Origin: Phanerochaete sordida
Taxonomy: Eukaryota > Basidiomycota > Agaricomycetes > Polyporales > Phanerochaetaceae
DNA: 64,000 nt
Direction: 5' to 3'
Assembly: GCA_019973155.2 (NCBI GenBank)
Contig: BPQB01000022.1
Location: forward strand, 310,001 to 374,000
Shown here: piece by piece, positions 8,747-20,134 of the stretch
How positions within the stretch are numbered: the stretch's first letter is position 1
Layout: each line of letters opens with the position of its first letter
Made by a program: the position numbers and the translations under genes
The notes under the pieces: model-generated
What the model was told of the DNA's origin: nothing
Databases searched by the model: none
Seen by the model: the letters and a program-made list of their open reading frames with translations, nothing else

Positions 8747-11628
8747 CTATCGCGTCGTTTTAAACCGCCCAACTTCGACTCTTGCGGGCTCAGCGACAGC
8801 TTTCGCAATCTCGACCTTTTCTCCTGCTTCGAGACTTGTAGAACCTCTCTTGTCCTCCAGGCCCCACGCCCGATCCACCTGCGTGTGTAGCGGCAGTCCC
8901 CTCATGAAGAGCGATGCTATCAATCCAATCGCCGAGATACCTATCATGACCTGCCAGATGACCGCGATGCTCTCTGCGAATGCCGTCCTCACCTGCGTGC
9001 GGAACGGCTCAGGGAGCGTGGGGATGACGGGGACAATGGAGTACGCAATCTCGACGCCGTCCGGAAACTGGTCGACGAACTCCCGCGGCAGCTTGTGCGT
9101 GAGCTGCGTCTGCAGGACAGCTGTGCCAATCGTAACGCCCCACACCTGCGAATACCATGTCGGAAAACCAGAAAAATCTTATCAGGTCTGACAGCCTCTT
9201 ACAGCCTGGCCAAGGCCGGCGACACTGTGGAGGCTCGCGCAAGGTCGGCGCTTGGTAGGCAAAGCTCCGCACGAGGTTTGCAGAACAATGACGTCATACA
9301 TCTGCCTCTTGTACCAGAACCTTTCCAAAATATTCCAGAGGCATATAGTGCAGTGGAAAGTGTGCATGAGTGATCTTAACGCAGTCTGAGTGGCTAAGAG
9401 TTCGAACCATGCTTAAATCGGGCTTGAGCTTGAGTACTGAGTTGCGTGACTTGATTGAATATGTACATAAGATAAGCTTACAGTAGTGTTACTTAGTAAT
9501 TATCTTAGCTAGTTGGCGTCATGTAACCCGCATCTGTGGCCCTGGTGACACGAGAGTAGTCCCCAGGGAGCAGGTGCGAGGCAAGCTCTTTTGACGTCCT
9601 TGCGACCTCTACCTGATCAGGCCTGATCACCTCTGGTAACACATTTTTGAGCCATCTCAGGGCCTTCGGCGTCTCATCGCCTGATAAGGCCTGCTTAGGA
9701 CTTATTAGCCCTGACTAGGAAATTCCCACTTTTCCGACACATCAGCGCTGGGTGGCCGCTAGCGCGACAGGGACGCTTACCCCCGCGAACGAGCGGCAGA
9801 ATGCAAAGAATGCGAGCGCGTGAGCGTTCTCCGAGACGGGCAGCGGGGCGAGCACGGGGAAGTACGTCCCTGCGTAGATGATGCCGGTGCCAATGCCCGG
9901 GAGAACCCAGTATCCGATGGCGTGTGCCAGAGGTGAGTCGGCGCTGACGGTCGAGCAAAGGCCCATGCCAACCATGACGAGGACCCACGCGAGCCACAGC
10001 TGGACGCGGTATCGCTTCGTGATGGATATAGAGATGCCTGTGAGGATCAGGAAGGGCCCCACGGTGAGACCGTAGCCGAACATCTCGACACCCGAGCGGA
10101 TAGGGCTTGCGTCCCGGCATGCTTGGAAATAGATAGGGATGAAATCTGCGCAGTGTGAACTATGAGCAACATCTTGGGTAATGTATGTTGACAAGACTCA
10201 CATATGGCTGCTAGAGATTGTACGGGAGCAATAAAAGTCTGGATGTATCTGAATAGGCAGTCAGGGACGATGCAGGGTCCGGCAGCGGAATATGTCAATA
10301 TTCACCCTGACAGGCTCGTGCAATTCGACACGAGTGTGAACGGGATCTATACGTATGTTAGCGGGGGCATGCCGGTTGTTTCGCTGGGCTACGTACGATG
10401 GGCTCTCTGGGGAAGATGGCCTCGTAGACAAGGAACACCACGATGCCGATGATACCAGTCATGAGGGGTGCGAGGACATGAGACGACGTCCAAGGATACC
10501 GGATTCCGCCCCAAGTCAGTCCTAGGACACAAGATGTCGAGCTCGCGATAATCAGAGCATTGCCACTGGATGATGATGAGCATCACAGCGCCACCGGGAG
10601 GATATGTGAGATGACTTACATCCAGTCCATCCGGCCCAGCTTCTCGCGCACCGATCCCGGTGGCGTCTTCAAGCGCAAGAACAGAACGACAAGTGCTGCC
10701 GCAAAACCACCAATAGGGAGGTTCAGGTCTAGATTACGGCTGTCAACCGAGTCGGAGACGTTTGCAGGGCCCGGCAGCAATGAGCCATACAGAATAGCCA
10801 ACGCCACTGTCCGCGCTCAGTCAGACTCCCCCCGATGACGGGACCTAGCGAGCAGGCGATGGCCCACACACTAAAGAGGGCTCAGCGGCAAGACTAGTAC
10901 AGAACTCGAGACACTCACAACCCGATGATACCGTTGTACGTTGCGCGCTCCTTGAGAGGGACAAGGTCGGAGATGATGATACTCGCGATCGCGAGGATGC
11001 CGCCCCCGCCGGCACCTTGAATGGCTGTAAAAGACGACTTGAGGTGATTCTGTGCCGCGGCAAACAGCAAAACTCATACTTCGAGCGGCAATAAGCCATC
11101 TCATATTCTGGGCTGCCCCACAGAGGGCACTACCGAGAGCGAAGAGGGCCTGGGATCCAAGCATCGTAGGCCGCCGACCAAAGATCTGGCGGGATGCATC
11201 AGCAATCCTTTCACGGTAAAAGCGCTACCGAGACATACCTGCGCCAGACCGCCTGTCATTGGGAGCAAAGCCGTGGACGCCAGCGCGTAGGCGGACGCCA
11301 CCCAGACGAAGTCGTTGCCCTGCAGATCATGCACTATGGTCGGAAGAGCCGTAGATACAGCAGTCTAAAAAGGCACAATCACATAAGCATGCTGCAGACA
11401 CGACTGATTGGTCCCACTCACGTATTCCAGTGCTGATAGAAAAAGCGATACGCAGATGGCCAGCAGTATAAGCCAGAATCTGGCTCCCTTGCGGACGGTC
11501 TGGTTGTCTTCTACGTCGCTGGAGGGAGGAATCTGCGCTGCGCCCGGAATTGCTTTGGCGCTCATCGACGTCGAAGGCGACTTATGTTCGATGATACACA
11601 TGTCGGCAGTCGATACAATCGGGTCCAT
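8747..11628 (-). CDS. MFS multidrug transporter 1 (DHA2-like)
   Basis: Predicted 584-aa plasma-membrane drug:H+ antiporter with about 14 membrane segments. Exons on the minus strand: 11628-11422, 11364-11239, 11185-11080, 11024-10919, 10870-10791, 10728-10620, 10565-10397, 10346-10306, 10248-10202, 10145-9781, 9145-8747. Typical DHA2 segments are present: [20 protein letters not shown], the IFGRRP loop, [20 protein letters not shown], and FYLNLPIGGFAAALVVLFL. Every intron position and phase matches MFS transporter 2 at 14.3-16.6 kb, so the two are duplicates. Two oddities: intron 10 is 635 bp (53 bp in the paralog) and holds an inserted element, and the C-terminus EVGRFKTTR plus stop is encoded by the end of the 956-bp TIR element. 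Substrate unknown. Confidence 0.9.
9158..9739. mobile_element. Putative MITE inside intron 10 of MFS transporter 1
   Basis: A perfect 10-bp terminal inverted repeat, TGTCGGAAAA at 9158-9167 and TTTTCCGACA at 9730-9739, bounds 582 bp. Subterminal CTTATCAGG-like words occur near both ends (about 9179 and 9680), along with CTGATCAGGCCTGATCA around 9613-9628. No coding capacity. The same intron in the paralog is only 53 bp, which independently supports an insertion. A duplicated CA flanks it, but that is too short to prove a target duplication. Confidence 0.6.
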
Positions 11629-12624
11629 GCTATCCTGCGAGCGAAAGGTAGTTTCAGTTCGCTAGGCGGAAGTGACAGTCGACATCTATATGTGTGCTGT
11701 TATAACGACGTTTCAGGAGGCCGTCTCGGAGCCTTATTTCGGTGACCAAGCCCCCAGTAAATACCCTGCGCAGCAGGCGACAGGGTGAAGATGGCGTCAA
11801 TCGCTCCGTGAGGCGCAGGAGGCCGCCCTCATCTGTGTCGTCTGGATACCTGTAACAGAAGGGATTTGTCGGGCCTAAACATGGAGATGCATTGTTAAAA
11901 TTGCCTGTCTTCGAGTGCGGCCTAGTTATTTACAGCTTCAAATCCGCGTTTAGCGCGAGTATAGTGTTCAACTTTGCGTCTATACAGTACTCATCGGATG
12001 ATGTGGCTCCTTGAACAACTTTTGGCTCAAGCGTGGTTCGAACAGCTTCCGAGGATTCGAACCGCGACGGCGGCGACTCAAAGTGCGATCACGTGGCCAA
12101 TACCCCGCGACCGTGACAAGAGTTCTTCGTCCCCTGCCGCATACACCCACCTATCGACGCGCTGGTCCGTGTCGCATACACGCATACTTTTCAGTCGTGC
12201 TCTCTTTTTTTCAGCTCGCTATACACCCAAAAATTGTTGTCCGTTCCGAAACCCTTGTCCAACGAATACAGTAGTCGATGCCTCGGGGCCCGTCGTGCAA
12301 CCTTCTTGCGCACAGGTAGTCCAAAAAGTCTCTCATTGTTCATCAGACACGCGTCAGTCATGCTAAACGTGTTGAACATGCCTTGTTCGTTGTCAGCTCG
12401 GAGGAGGGAAGCTACCGCGGACTAGCATGGAGCCTAGCCGCTGTGCGTCGTTCCTGGTGCCTGAGTTTGTAGGGCGCACATAAAAACCTTCGAAGTGTTG
12501 TGCCACCTGGCTTTCGCGACTCACCGGTCTGTCGTTGTGCTCTCTGCTCGCTGCTCGCTGAGCAGTTCCCCCGCTCCTTGGTCAATTGCTGCTGTCTTTA
12601 CGGTCTTTGCCCCCATTTGCAGAC
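11629..12624. other. Intergenic, divergent promoters
   Basis: About 1 kb between MFS transporter 1 (minus) and the serine-rich protein (plus). A CATAAAAA motif at about 12479 and the pyrimidine-rich 12520-12620 look like the promoter and leader of the plus-strand gene. No gene recognised. Confidence 0.5.
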
Positions 12625-13950
12625 ATGTTCTTCGGACGCCTCCTAACCTGCGTCGCTTTCTCGCTTGCTCTCGCGACCAGCGCCCTCACAGCACCTTCGG
12701 ACGTCGATGCGCATGGCCTTTCTCTCCAGCCTGCTGCGCGTTTCCTGAACCCTTCGGACGGCCCCACGCTCACCAGCCCTGTGAAGAGACTGACGAACGG
12801 CGAGAGGTTGGCTAGAGGGCTCCCGCTCAACGCGCCAAAGCGCAGGGCTCCTGGTATGTCCTTTGACGAATAGTCGCTCCCTTTGTGTGATTAACGATGT
12901 ATGTAGGGCAGCTGCGAGCCCGCACGTCGGCGACGCCAACCTCGGACAGCGTATCCTCAAGCGCAACACCTCCCCCGGCGTCGGATTCGGGCTCTGCGTC
13001 GAGCTCGGTCCCTACCCCGCCTCCTTCGTCGGCGTCCGACTCTTCGTCAAGCTCTTCTAGCTCCTCTTCATCGTCATCCTCGAGCTCCGCAAGCTCTTCC
13101 TCCGCCGCATCTTCGTCTTCGTCCACGCCCTCTGCGACCCCTACCTGCACCGTCAGCGGAACCATCGCGTGGACGTTCTTCAACGTCATCACATCCAGAC
13201 AGCAGACAGGCTATGTCTCCCGCCTTGCACCCAACGGGCCGTACTCCCAGACCGCAGACAGCAGCCAGGCCCTGCAGGTGTGCTACAAGCCTTCGGATAC
13301 CGACCCGACCGCTCCTCTCACGTTCATCGCTACTGTAAGTACCCTGCCCTACCCTCCGACGGCAGCAGTATACTGACAGCAGCACCAGAACGGACTCGCG
13401 GACTATCCATACGTCGCTGGCATCGCGGACACCACCGACGACCTCTCGTCTACCCAGACCGGCCACTTTGCCTTCGTTGGCGGTGCCTCTGCGTCTACAG
13501 GTGAGCAATGCACGATGGATCTCGCCTGCGAAACCACTGACTTCTTGCACCTCAGTGCCGCATATCCCCCCTCAGCATGTATCGAACAGCTACAGTGCGT
13601 CGGTTACGGGCGACGTCGAGACATCCATTTGGACCATCGGCGCCGACGGCACGATTTCAGCCACCTGGACCAACCGCGATGGCTGTACGTGCTCCGAATT
13701 AATGTTTTGAAGACGGTGGAAGCTGACAGAGTACATCTACAGCTTCGAGACCCGCGTATATCGTGTGGGACATTTACGTCGGCGGATGGCTGCTCACCGC
13801 TGACCTGGCGGAGACCACAAGCCCAACTGGTCCTGGTTTTGCTTCGGTCTGTGTGTTGTTGTATCCGCACGCAGCGATTGTACTGATACTTTATCTCTGC
13901 AGACCTGGACATTCGTCCCCAGCAGCAGCGTTGTAACCACAACCATATAA
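12625..13950 (+). CDS. Secreted serine-rich protein of unknown function
   Basis: Predicted 349 aa from exons 12625-12853, 12907-13334, 13389-13500, 13556-13684, 13743-13846 and 13903-13950. It begins with a signal peptide (MFFGRLLTCVAFSLALATSA). After a basic stretch with KRR sites comes a Ser/Pro/Thr-rich linker (about residues 80-145, with a run of more than a dozen serines) that is probably O-glycosylated. A compact C-terminal domain follows: TCTVSGTIAWTFFNVITSRQ, PYVAGIADTTDDLSS, SYSASVTGDVETSIWTIG, and a beta-rich end with PAYIVWDIYVGGWL. I do not recognise the domain; the layout suggests a cell-wall or extracellular protein. It sits between two duplicated MFS transporters. Confidence 0.75.
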
Positions 13951-14312
13951 TAAGCTGCCGGCTCGCCCATACTCTACACCTTTTACACCCTGTGCCTGAA
14001 GCGTCTCAATCGTTGGTTTCACGCATCTCGTCGAGATCATGGACACTTTTCCGGCCGAACCTTACGGCCATACGGACTGCTTTGCTTACAGTTCTCTACT
14101 ACGCTGTAGTCTACAGTAATTGTAGTATTGACGATATTTCTAGACTTGTACGCCATTCGTTTACCACACGTGCTCCCAGAAACACGTTCGCGCCGCGCGG
14201 TCATCCTGAGAGTGCCTTTGTGGCGTGACTTTATAATCAGTCTGGTAGGGGATGGCAAGAATATTCTATTGGAGTCGCCGACGGCCCAACCACGTCGCTT
14301 CATTGATACAAG
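13951..14312. other. Intergenic, convergent 3' ends
   Basis: 3' flanks of the serine-rich gene and MFS transporter 2. Nothing else recognised. Confidence 0.6.
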
Positions 14313-16552
14313 CTACATGCTAGCATTTCCACCTTTCTCCAGCTCTGCAGCATCCTTCACATCGCCATCCTGGGCCTTCGCCGTATCTTCCAAGCCCCAC
14401 TTCTGGTCCACCTGTGTGTGGAGCGGCAGGCCCTTCATGAAGAGCGACGCGAGGAACCCGATGCCTGCGATGCCGATCATGACCTGCCAGATGACAGCGA
14501 CGCTCTCCGCGAACGCAGCCTTTACCTCGGACTGGAGCGGCTCAGGAAGCGTCGGGATGGCAGGGATGATCGAGTACGCGATGGAAACGCCGCCAGGGAA
14601 CTGCGCCACGAATGCCGGCGGGAGTTTCTTCGTCAGCTGCGTCTGCAGCACGGCCGTGCCTATAGTGACGCCCCAGACCTGTTACTGCGGTCAGCGAGCG
14701 TGCGAGCGCGGCGCGGCAGCGGAAGGCTTACGCCGGCGAACGAGCGGCAGAATGCAAAAAACGCGAGCGCATGCGCGTTCTCCGCGACCGGGAGCGGGGC
14801 GAGCACGGGGAAGTACGTCGCGGCGAAGTAGATGCCGCTGCCGACGCCGAGCAGGACCCAGACGCCGATCGCGCGCGCAAGCGGCGTGTCGACGCGCAGC
14901 GTCGAGCAGAGCCCCATCGCGAGCATCGTGAAGCCCCACGCGGCCCACAGCTGCGCGCGGTACGCCTTCGTGCGCGCGATGGACACGCCCGTCGCGATGA
15001 GCATCGGCCCCACGACGAGCCCGTAGCCGAACATCTCGACGCCCGAGCGCACAGGCCCGGCGTTGCGGCACGCTTGGAAGTAGACCGGGCTGAAGTCTGC
15101 GGAAGGCGGATGTCAGCGCGAGCCCGCCGAGCGCACACCCGGAAGCCTCACATATCGCCGCGATACAAATGATGGGACCAATGAAGGTCTGGATGTACCT
15201 GAGGGACAATCAGGCGCGGCGTAAGGTTTGAATTTGTTCATGCTCACCCTGACAAGCTTGTCCGATTTGACACGAGGGTGAACGGAATCTGTGCCGTCAT
15301 GAGGACCGCGACCCTGCTCTGCCGCCACATGACGTACCAGAGGATTCTTCGCCCACAAAGCCTCGTAGACAAAGAAAAATGCGATCCCGGCGATGCCAAT
15401 AACAAGGGGTGCGAGGACGTGGATAGATGACCACGGGTACTTGACGCCACCCCACGTTAGGCCGATGACACAGGCGCTTGAGCTCGAGGTAATCAGTGCG
15501 TTGCCACTGTGGCGACAGCCAGTCAGCCTTTGTGTCGCCCCGGAGATGGTAGTACTGACATCCAGTCCATCCTTCCTAGCTTTTCGCGCAAAGATCCAGC
15601 AGGCGTCTTCAGCCGCAAGAAGGCGACGACTAATACCGCTGCAAAGCCGCTGAGGGGCAGATTCAGGTCTGCGACGTTGAGTTCAGCCGGGAGCGTCTTC
15701 TATCAAGGGTAGAAGATGGACGCACAGAACAGCCATCGCCACTGCCCGCGCTCAGTAAACCCGCCACCAGCCACAGGCCCGAGAGCACATGCAACGGCCC
15801 ACACGCTGAAGGGCTGCGTCAGCACTGAGGATGTAGACCGTGATTGCAGGTCACTTACAGTCCGATGAAACCGTTGTATATCGCACGCTCCCTGAGCGGA
15901 ACCAGGTCGGAAATGATGATGCTGGTGATGGCGAGTATGCCGCCGCCACCTGCACCCTGTACGGCTGCAGAAGGCTGGGTTAGCTCGGTGGTGCGTGGGC
16001 TTTGTATCGTGTACCTCGTGCGGCGATGAGCCAGTTCATATTCTGAGCTGCGCCGCAGAGTGCACTGCCAAGAGCAAACAGCCCCAGGGACATGAGCATT
16101 GAGAGACGACGACCGAAGATCTGCACCGAACCGTGTTAATCGTACTCGGAGCTCGTAGGACTCAGCAAGGTGGAAAAACCTCAGCAAGACCACCCGTGGT
16201 CGGAAGCAGGGCGGTGGATGCGAGAGCGTAGGCTGATGGAACCCATACGAAATCGTCACCCTCCAGGTCGTGCACGATTGTCGGTAGAGCGACAGAGACC
16301 GCTGTCTGTTCAAGGACCACAAATGAGCTCGGAATTCGAGAGACGGAGGCGGATGGCACTTACATACTCCAGCGCGGAGAGGAATAGCGAAACGCAAATG
16401 GCCACGAAAATCAACCAGAAACGGACGCCTTTGCGAGTAGTAGGTCCAGTCAGCGCATCACCTCCTGGAGAGACTTCGCCGTCTTCAACAGTAGTCACCA
16501 CTGAAGCGGACTTCTCGTCATGCTGAGAGGAACGAGTGTCGATAGAAGCCAT
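14313..16552 (-). CDS. MFS multidrug transporter 2 (DHA2-like)
   Basis: Predicted 567-aa paralog of MFS transporter 1. Exons on the minus strand: 16552-16364, 16305-16180, 16120-16015, 15964-15859, 15805-15726, 15668-15560, 15506-15338, 15288-15248, 15198-15152, 15096-14732, 14678-14313. The nine middle exons have exactly the same lengths as in the paralog. Conserved segments include [40 protein letters not shown] and [19 protein letters not shown]. Its C-terminus (ending EKGGNASM) probably shows the ancestral tail lost from the paralog. A longer reading from an upstream ATG at 16630 is possible, but the start at 16552 fits the paralog. The intron 2 donor (GTTTTT) is weak. Likely exports drugs or toxic metabolites; substrate unknown. 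Confidence 0.92.
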
Positions 16553-18593
16553 GCTGAGATGTGCTAGACTCGCAGAAGAGCGAGACAAGGGCCAGGGATA
16601 GATGTGCAAGAGGCGGGACTGGCAGCTCAAAGATCTCGCTCAGCTTCCGCTCTTATATGTTCCACGGAATATGAGGCTTCGATATCCTTTCACATCTGAC
16701 CCTACCTGCTAATGCTGTGCGCGAGGCTTGTGCGCACTGACATCTAACATCGTAATGAGGTTCCAAGGTGGCACAGTTTGTCCCTGCGCAGGTACAGCAG
16801 GCGCGCCATTGCGGCATAGCTGGTACTCAGGGCTCTAACAAAATGATTCATGGATAGTCATAGGTACAGAAAGGGGCAACGTACAAAGTGCAGGTCTAGT
16901 GCCTCGAGGGCACAAGGTCGCTATCTCTTTCGGCCAGGGCGAGAGTGAACGTGCGCACGCTTTGCGTGAGTTTCCGCTCCCTATCAGCTTCTGCAGATGG
17001 GACCTAACGAACAAGCATGCTCGTGAGCAGAGCTAATCCATCTTTACCGCATATGCCTTGACTTCGCTATGGAGTTGAACAAGCACAGGGAGTGGGCTAC
17101 TCGCCATCGCAGATAGCAAGTATCTGAAGTCCTGATACCTATTATTACCCCTGGCCAGATGTTCAGCGACGACATCTAGGTCACCCTGTGATGATTGTAC
17201 TCGGCCAGGTCGGTCGGAGTCAGCGAAGTTCGACGAACGCACGCAGACTGATGACCGCGCAGGCCAAGTTGTAAGCGCCTTTGCTGGCAGCGTCGGGCGC
17301 CCGGGAGCCAGGCGATGCCGTGTCCTGCGGCAAACCACTAGTAGGGCCTGACTATCGCAGCTCGATGTCTAGTCACATAGTCCTGAGCACCTTTGTTTAT
17401 CGATATGTGGGCGAGCCTCAGTCATGCCATATTCTGGTACAATCTCCCCTCCCTTTAGTATGGGCTCGGTGCCTCGGAATTCGACCCGGGATCTCGTACT
17501 TGAGTACAAGCCTCTTGTTCAAATATCGCGTAGTTCGCATTATCAGAAATATTGACTGCACCCGTCTGCTCGTAGTAGCGAGGTGGAATACTCACATCGC
17601 TCTGGATATCACAGCGCAGAGGCCTCCGCGCCGATGTCCGCATCAGGCCCGCGCGGGAGCAGTTTACGTCGGATATCCCGCAGGTAAGGGTCAATCGCGC
17701 TTGTGGGATCCCCGCGCGAGTGCCGAAGCCACGTATTCAGGGCCGCTTCTGGTGCTCAGGGGTGTATGAGGTCCATATTCATGCACACATTTCATCCTGC
17801 GGTAGATACATCTGAAGGTGCATTCCACTAGTACCATCCACTGGATGCCAACATCTATAATTGGTCGAGGTGGCGTGCAGTTGTTTCACGATTTTCGCTG
17901 TCAAACTTTGAAGTTGAGTGAGACAGACACCATGCAAGCTTAGGTCTATCGCCTTCTGGGTCCGAGCCTGGCGTCTTAAAGAATCCTTCTGTGCGTAGTG
18001 TTGCCGCGATCCGTCTACACTCGGAGCGCACGAGCTAATATCTTGATGCCTTTGAGGGACGCGGTACAAGAGGATATGTCGGTCAAGCTGCGCCTCCGCG
18101 ATATCGCTCCCATGCAGGAAATAGCTGCGCAGCTGGCGACGCGACTCTGTGCGGGACTCGACGGCTGCTCGGTCCGTATCAGCTGCAGTTTACTCACACA
18201 GGAAGAAGCAACGTTTGGCATCCGTATAAAACATCTTTGAATCACTTCCTAATCAGCCCGCACGAAACCGGAGCGCTGCGCCGAAACACCCGAGGTGCAA
18301 CCACTTAGAGCTGCCTTGATCTCGACACTACGCCCGTCATATGGTAGTATACAAGTCTTCTCGTACGACTCGAGTTTTGGACATCGGCTGGGGCTATGAT
18401 GAGAATTATGAAGCATCTCACAGCTGGCACGTTGAAAAATGTAGATCACATGTCCTGTGTTCAATTTGTCTCGCCCAGAATACAGACGGCACATTCGAAG
18501 ACTACAAAATGGGTGCGCCGCACGATCTGATTTACTTAAGAATAGCGCCACGACAGTCGAGTACAGTAGACCCGTATCTAGCATACAAAAACG
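16553..18593. other. Gene-poor intergenic region
   Basis: About 2 kb. A TATA-like sequence reads on the minus strand at about 16652-16657, 100 bases before MFS transporter 2. A short minus-strand B-box-like sequence lies near 17470-17485, without a foldable tRNA. Open frames here have no protein-like features and I call no gene. Confidence 0.5.
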
Positions 18594-20134
18594 TCATTCC
18601 ATACGATGCGTTTGCAAATAATTCTTCACGATGGGGAAGTCTGCGATGGAGATATTCATCATCGCAGAATATTCCGGGTCGGCATACTTCACAATCACGA
18701 GATTGCCTCGCCACGCGCGGTCTCTCTGAAAGAAGTCGGCACCTTGTAGCCCATGGCAATATCGGTTCACAGGAAAGGACATGCCGTCGCGTGACACGGC
18801 GCCGTAATATAGGATGTAAGGCTTAGCGAACCCTTGGTTCATACCGCAGAGCCTGTCGATGACCTAAGACGAGGGTCGCTCAGAAAGCAGTGGGCAAGAG
18901 AGAAGAAGGTGGGCTGACTCGATAGGCCCAGGAAATGCCCGCTCCGTCTGCGAGGAATTCCATGAAGATCTCGGGGTGCGGCGTCTTGCCACACCGAAAA
19001 GGCTCTGCAATAGTCGGCACACCGGTGACGTTGAGCGGGCTTGTGGCGAGCGTGACTAGGTGGGGTAAACGATCGTCGTGGGGGAGGAGAAGCGCATGGT
19101 AGGAGACTACGTTTTCCATGGCTAATGCACGGAGTATAGTTAGTTTTCTGCTCAAATGTGGCTCATTGACTTAGAATGCCCACCCTGAGCAGTCTCTTGT
19201 GTATGAAGATATGACGCGGTGTAGATCTTGCGTAGAAATCTGCAAAGTGAGCTGAGGACGACTTCTGTTTCCTTCACGGGTCTTTTATGTAGCTCAAGGC
19301 TTCCACCATCAGGATGAAAGCTCACCTCTAGGTCTTGTGCACGGACCTTTGTGACTAGGTTGCCGTCCAGCAAAGAGGGCCTGGGGGCTCTTTGGACCGT
19401 CCGGCCCAATAGGACTGAGATCATTTGCGCTCTTGCGAGCTGGTACAGTGTGCAGAACCATGAAGGAATAAGGAAATCCAACAGTGATCCTGGAAAGCGT
19501 CGGTCAGCGGAGATTACTGCGGAAGCGCAGTAGGGACGCACAACATGAGCCGCTGAGGTAGCTTCGCTGCACAGCAAGTGCCAGTGAAGTAGACCCGACG
19601 TTCTAGACCAAGCACCTCTCGCATTTCCGTCCATCACTTGCGGGCGGGCCGCCAGGGAGGAAGACGTCGGCATGGGAGTGGTGACATGTAGTCGGTGTAG
19701 CGTTGAAGGCGAATCGAGCTTGAGCGCAACGCCGTATGGGATCATGAGATGCTTCCGAGGCCCTTCTCTACGATGACTCAGTGCCAGGTGTGGACGGGCG
19801 GTTTCCCAGGCTATGGCGGTACACTGTCGGAGGCGCAGTTTCGGTATGTCAGCAGAGATAAGGCCAGAATCATTGTAGGTCACCGTGCGAGAAATGTGCG
19901 GTAATTGTAGCAAGATCTCGACCTAAAAACTTAGAAATGAGCTCGCACACTCCACTCAGACTCGTCAGGCAAGGCTGTGAGTGTGGCGTGAGGGTAAAAA
20001 ATGACCGTTTCTTCCTTGGGGCATATTTGGTGCGAGATCAAGGGTCGCGCTGTCTGAAGGCTCCGGAAGCCCACCGTCACCTGCCGAGGGTTACCGAGGG
20101 TGAACGATGCGGCCCCAATGCTCGCAATGGGCAA
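18594..20134 (-). CDS. Uncharacterised fungal protein (465 aa)
   Basis: Four exons on the minus strand, 20134-19949, 19922-19184, 19121-18919 and 18863-18594, join in frame to 465 aa. The first exon gives a charged start. The long second exon encodes EILLQLPHISRTVTYND and later VTKVRAQDLEVSFHPDGGS. The C-terminal third (VDFLADGAGISWAYR-type segment, then KPYILYYGAVSRDGMSFPVN and NISIADFPIVKNYLQTH) has the look of a conserved domain. I recall similar uncharacterised mushroom proteins ending in a FPIVKNYL-like motif but cannot name the family. No signal peptide or membrane segment is evident. An extra intron in exon 2 cannot be excluded. Confidence 0.6.

Larger units (their letters stand above)
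7819..8774. mobile_element. 956-bp TIR element with tRNA-like modules at both ends
   Basis: The two ends are inverted copies of about 53 bases starting AGTTGGGCGGTTTAAAACG, with only a few mismatches (left 7819-7871, right 8722-8774). Further in, both ends carry a tRNA-like module in matching inverted orientation (7911-7985 minus, 8635-8703 plus). No transposase ORF lies between them, so it looks non-autonomous. I could not find a convincing target-site duplication. The right end overlaps the last codons and stop of the neighbouring MFS gene. The superfamily is uncertain. Confidence 0.7.

Noticed and set aside
17455..17694. tRNA-like B-box on the minus strand near 17470-17485
   Set aside because: Only the T-arm-like segment is present; no A-box at the right distance and no pairing acceptor stem.
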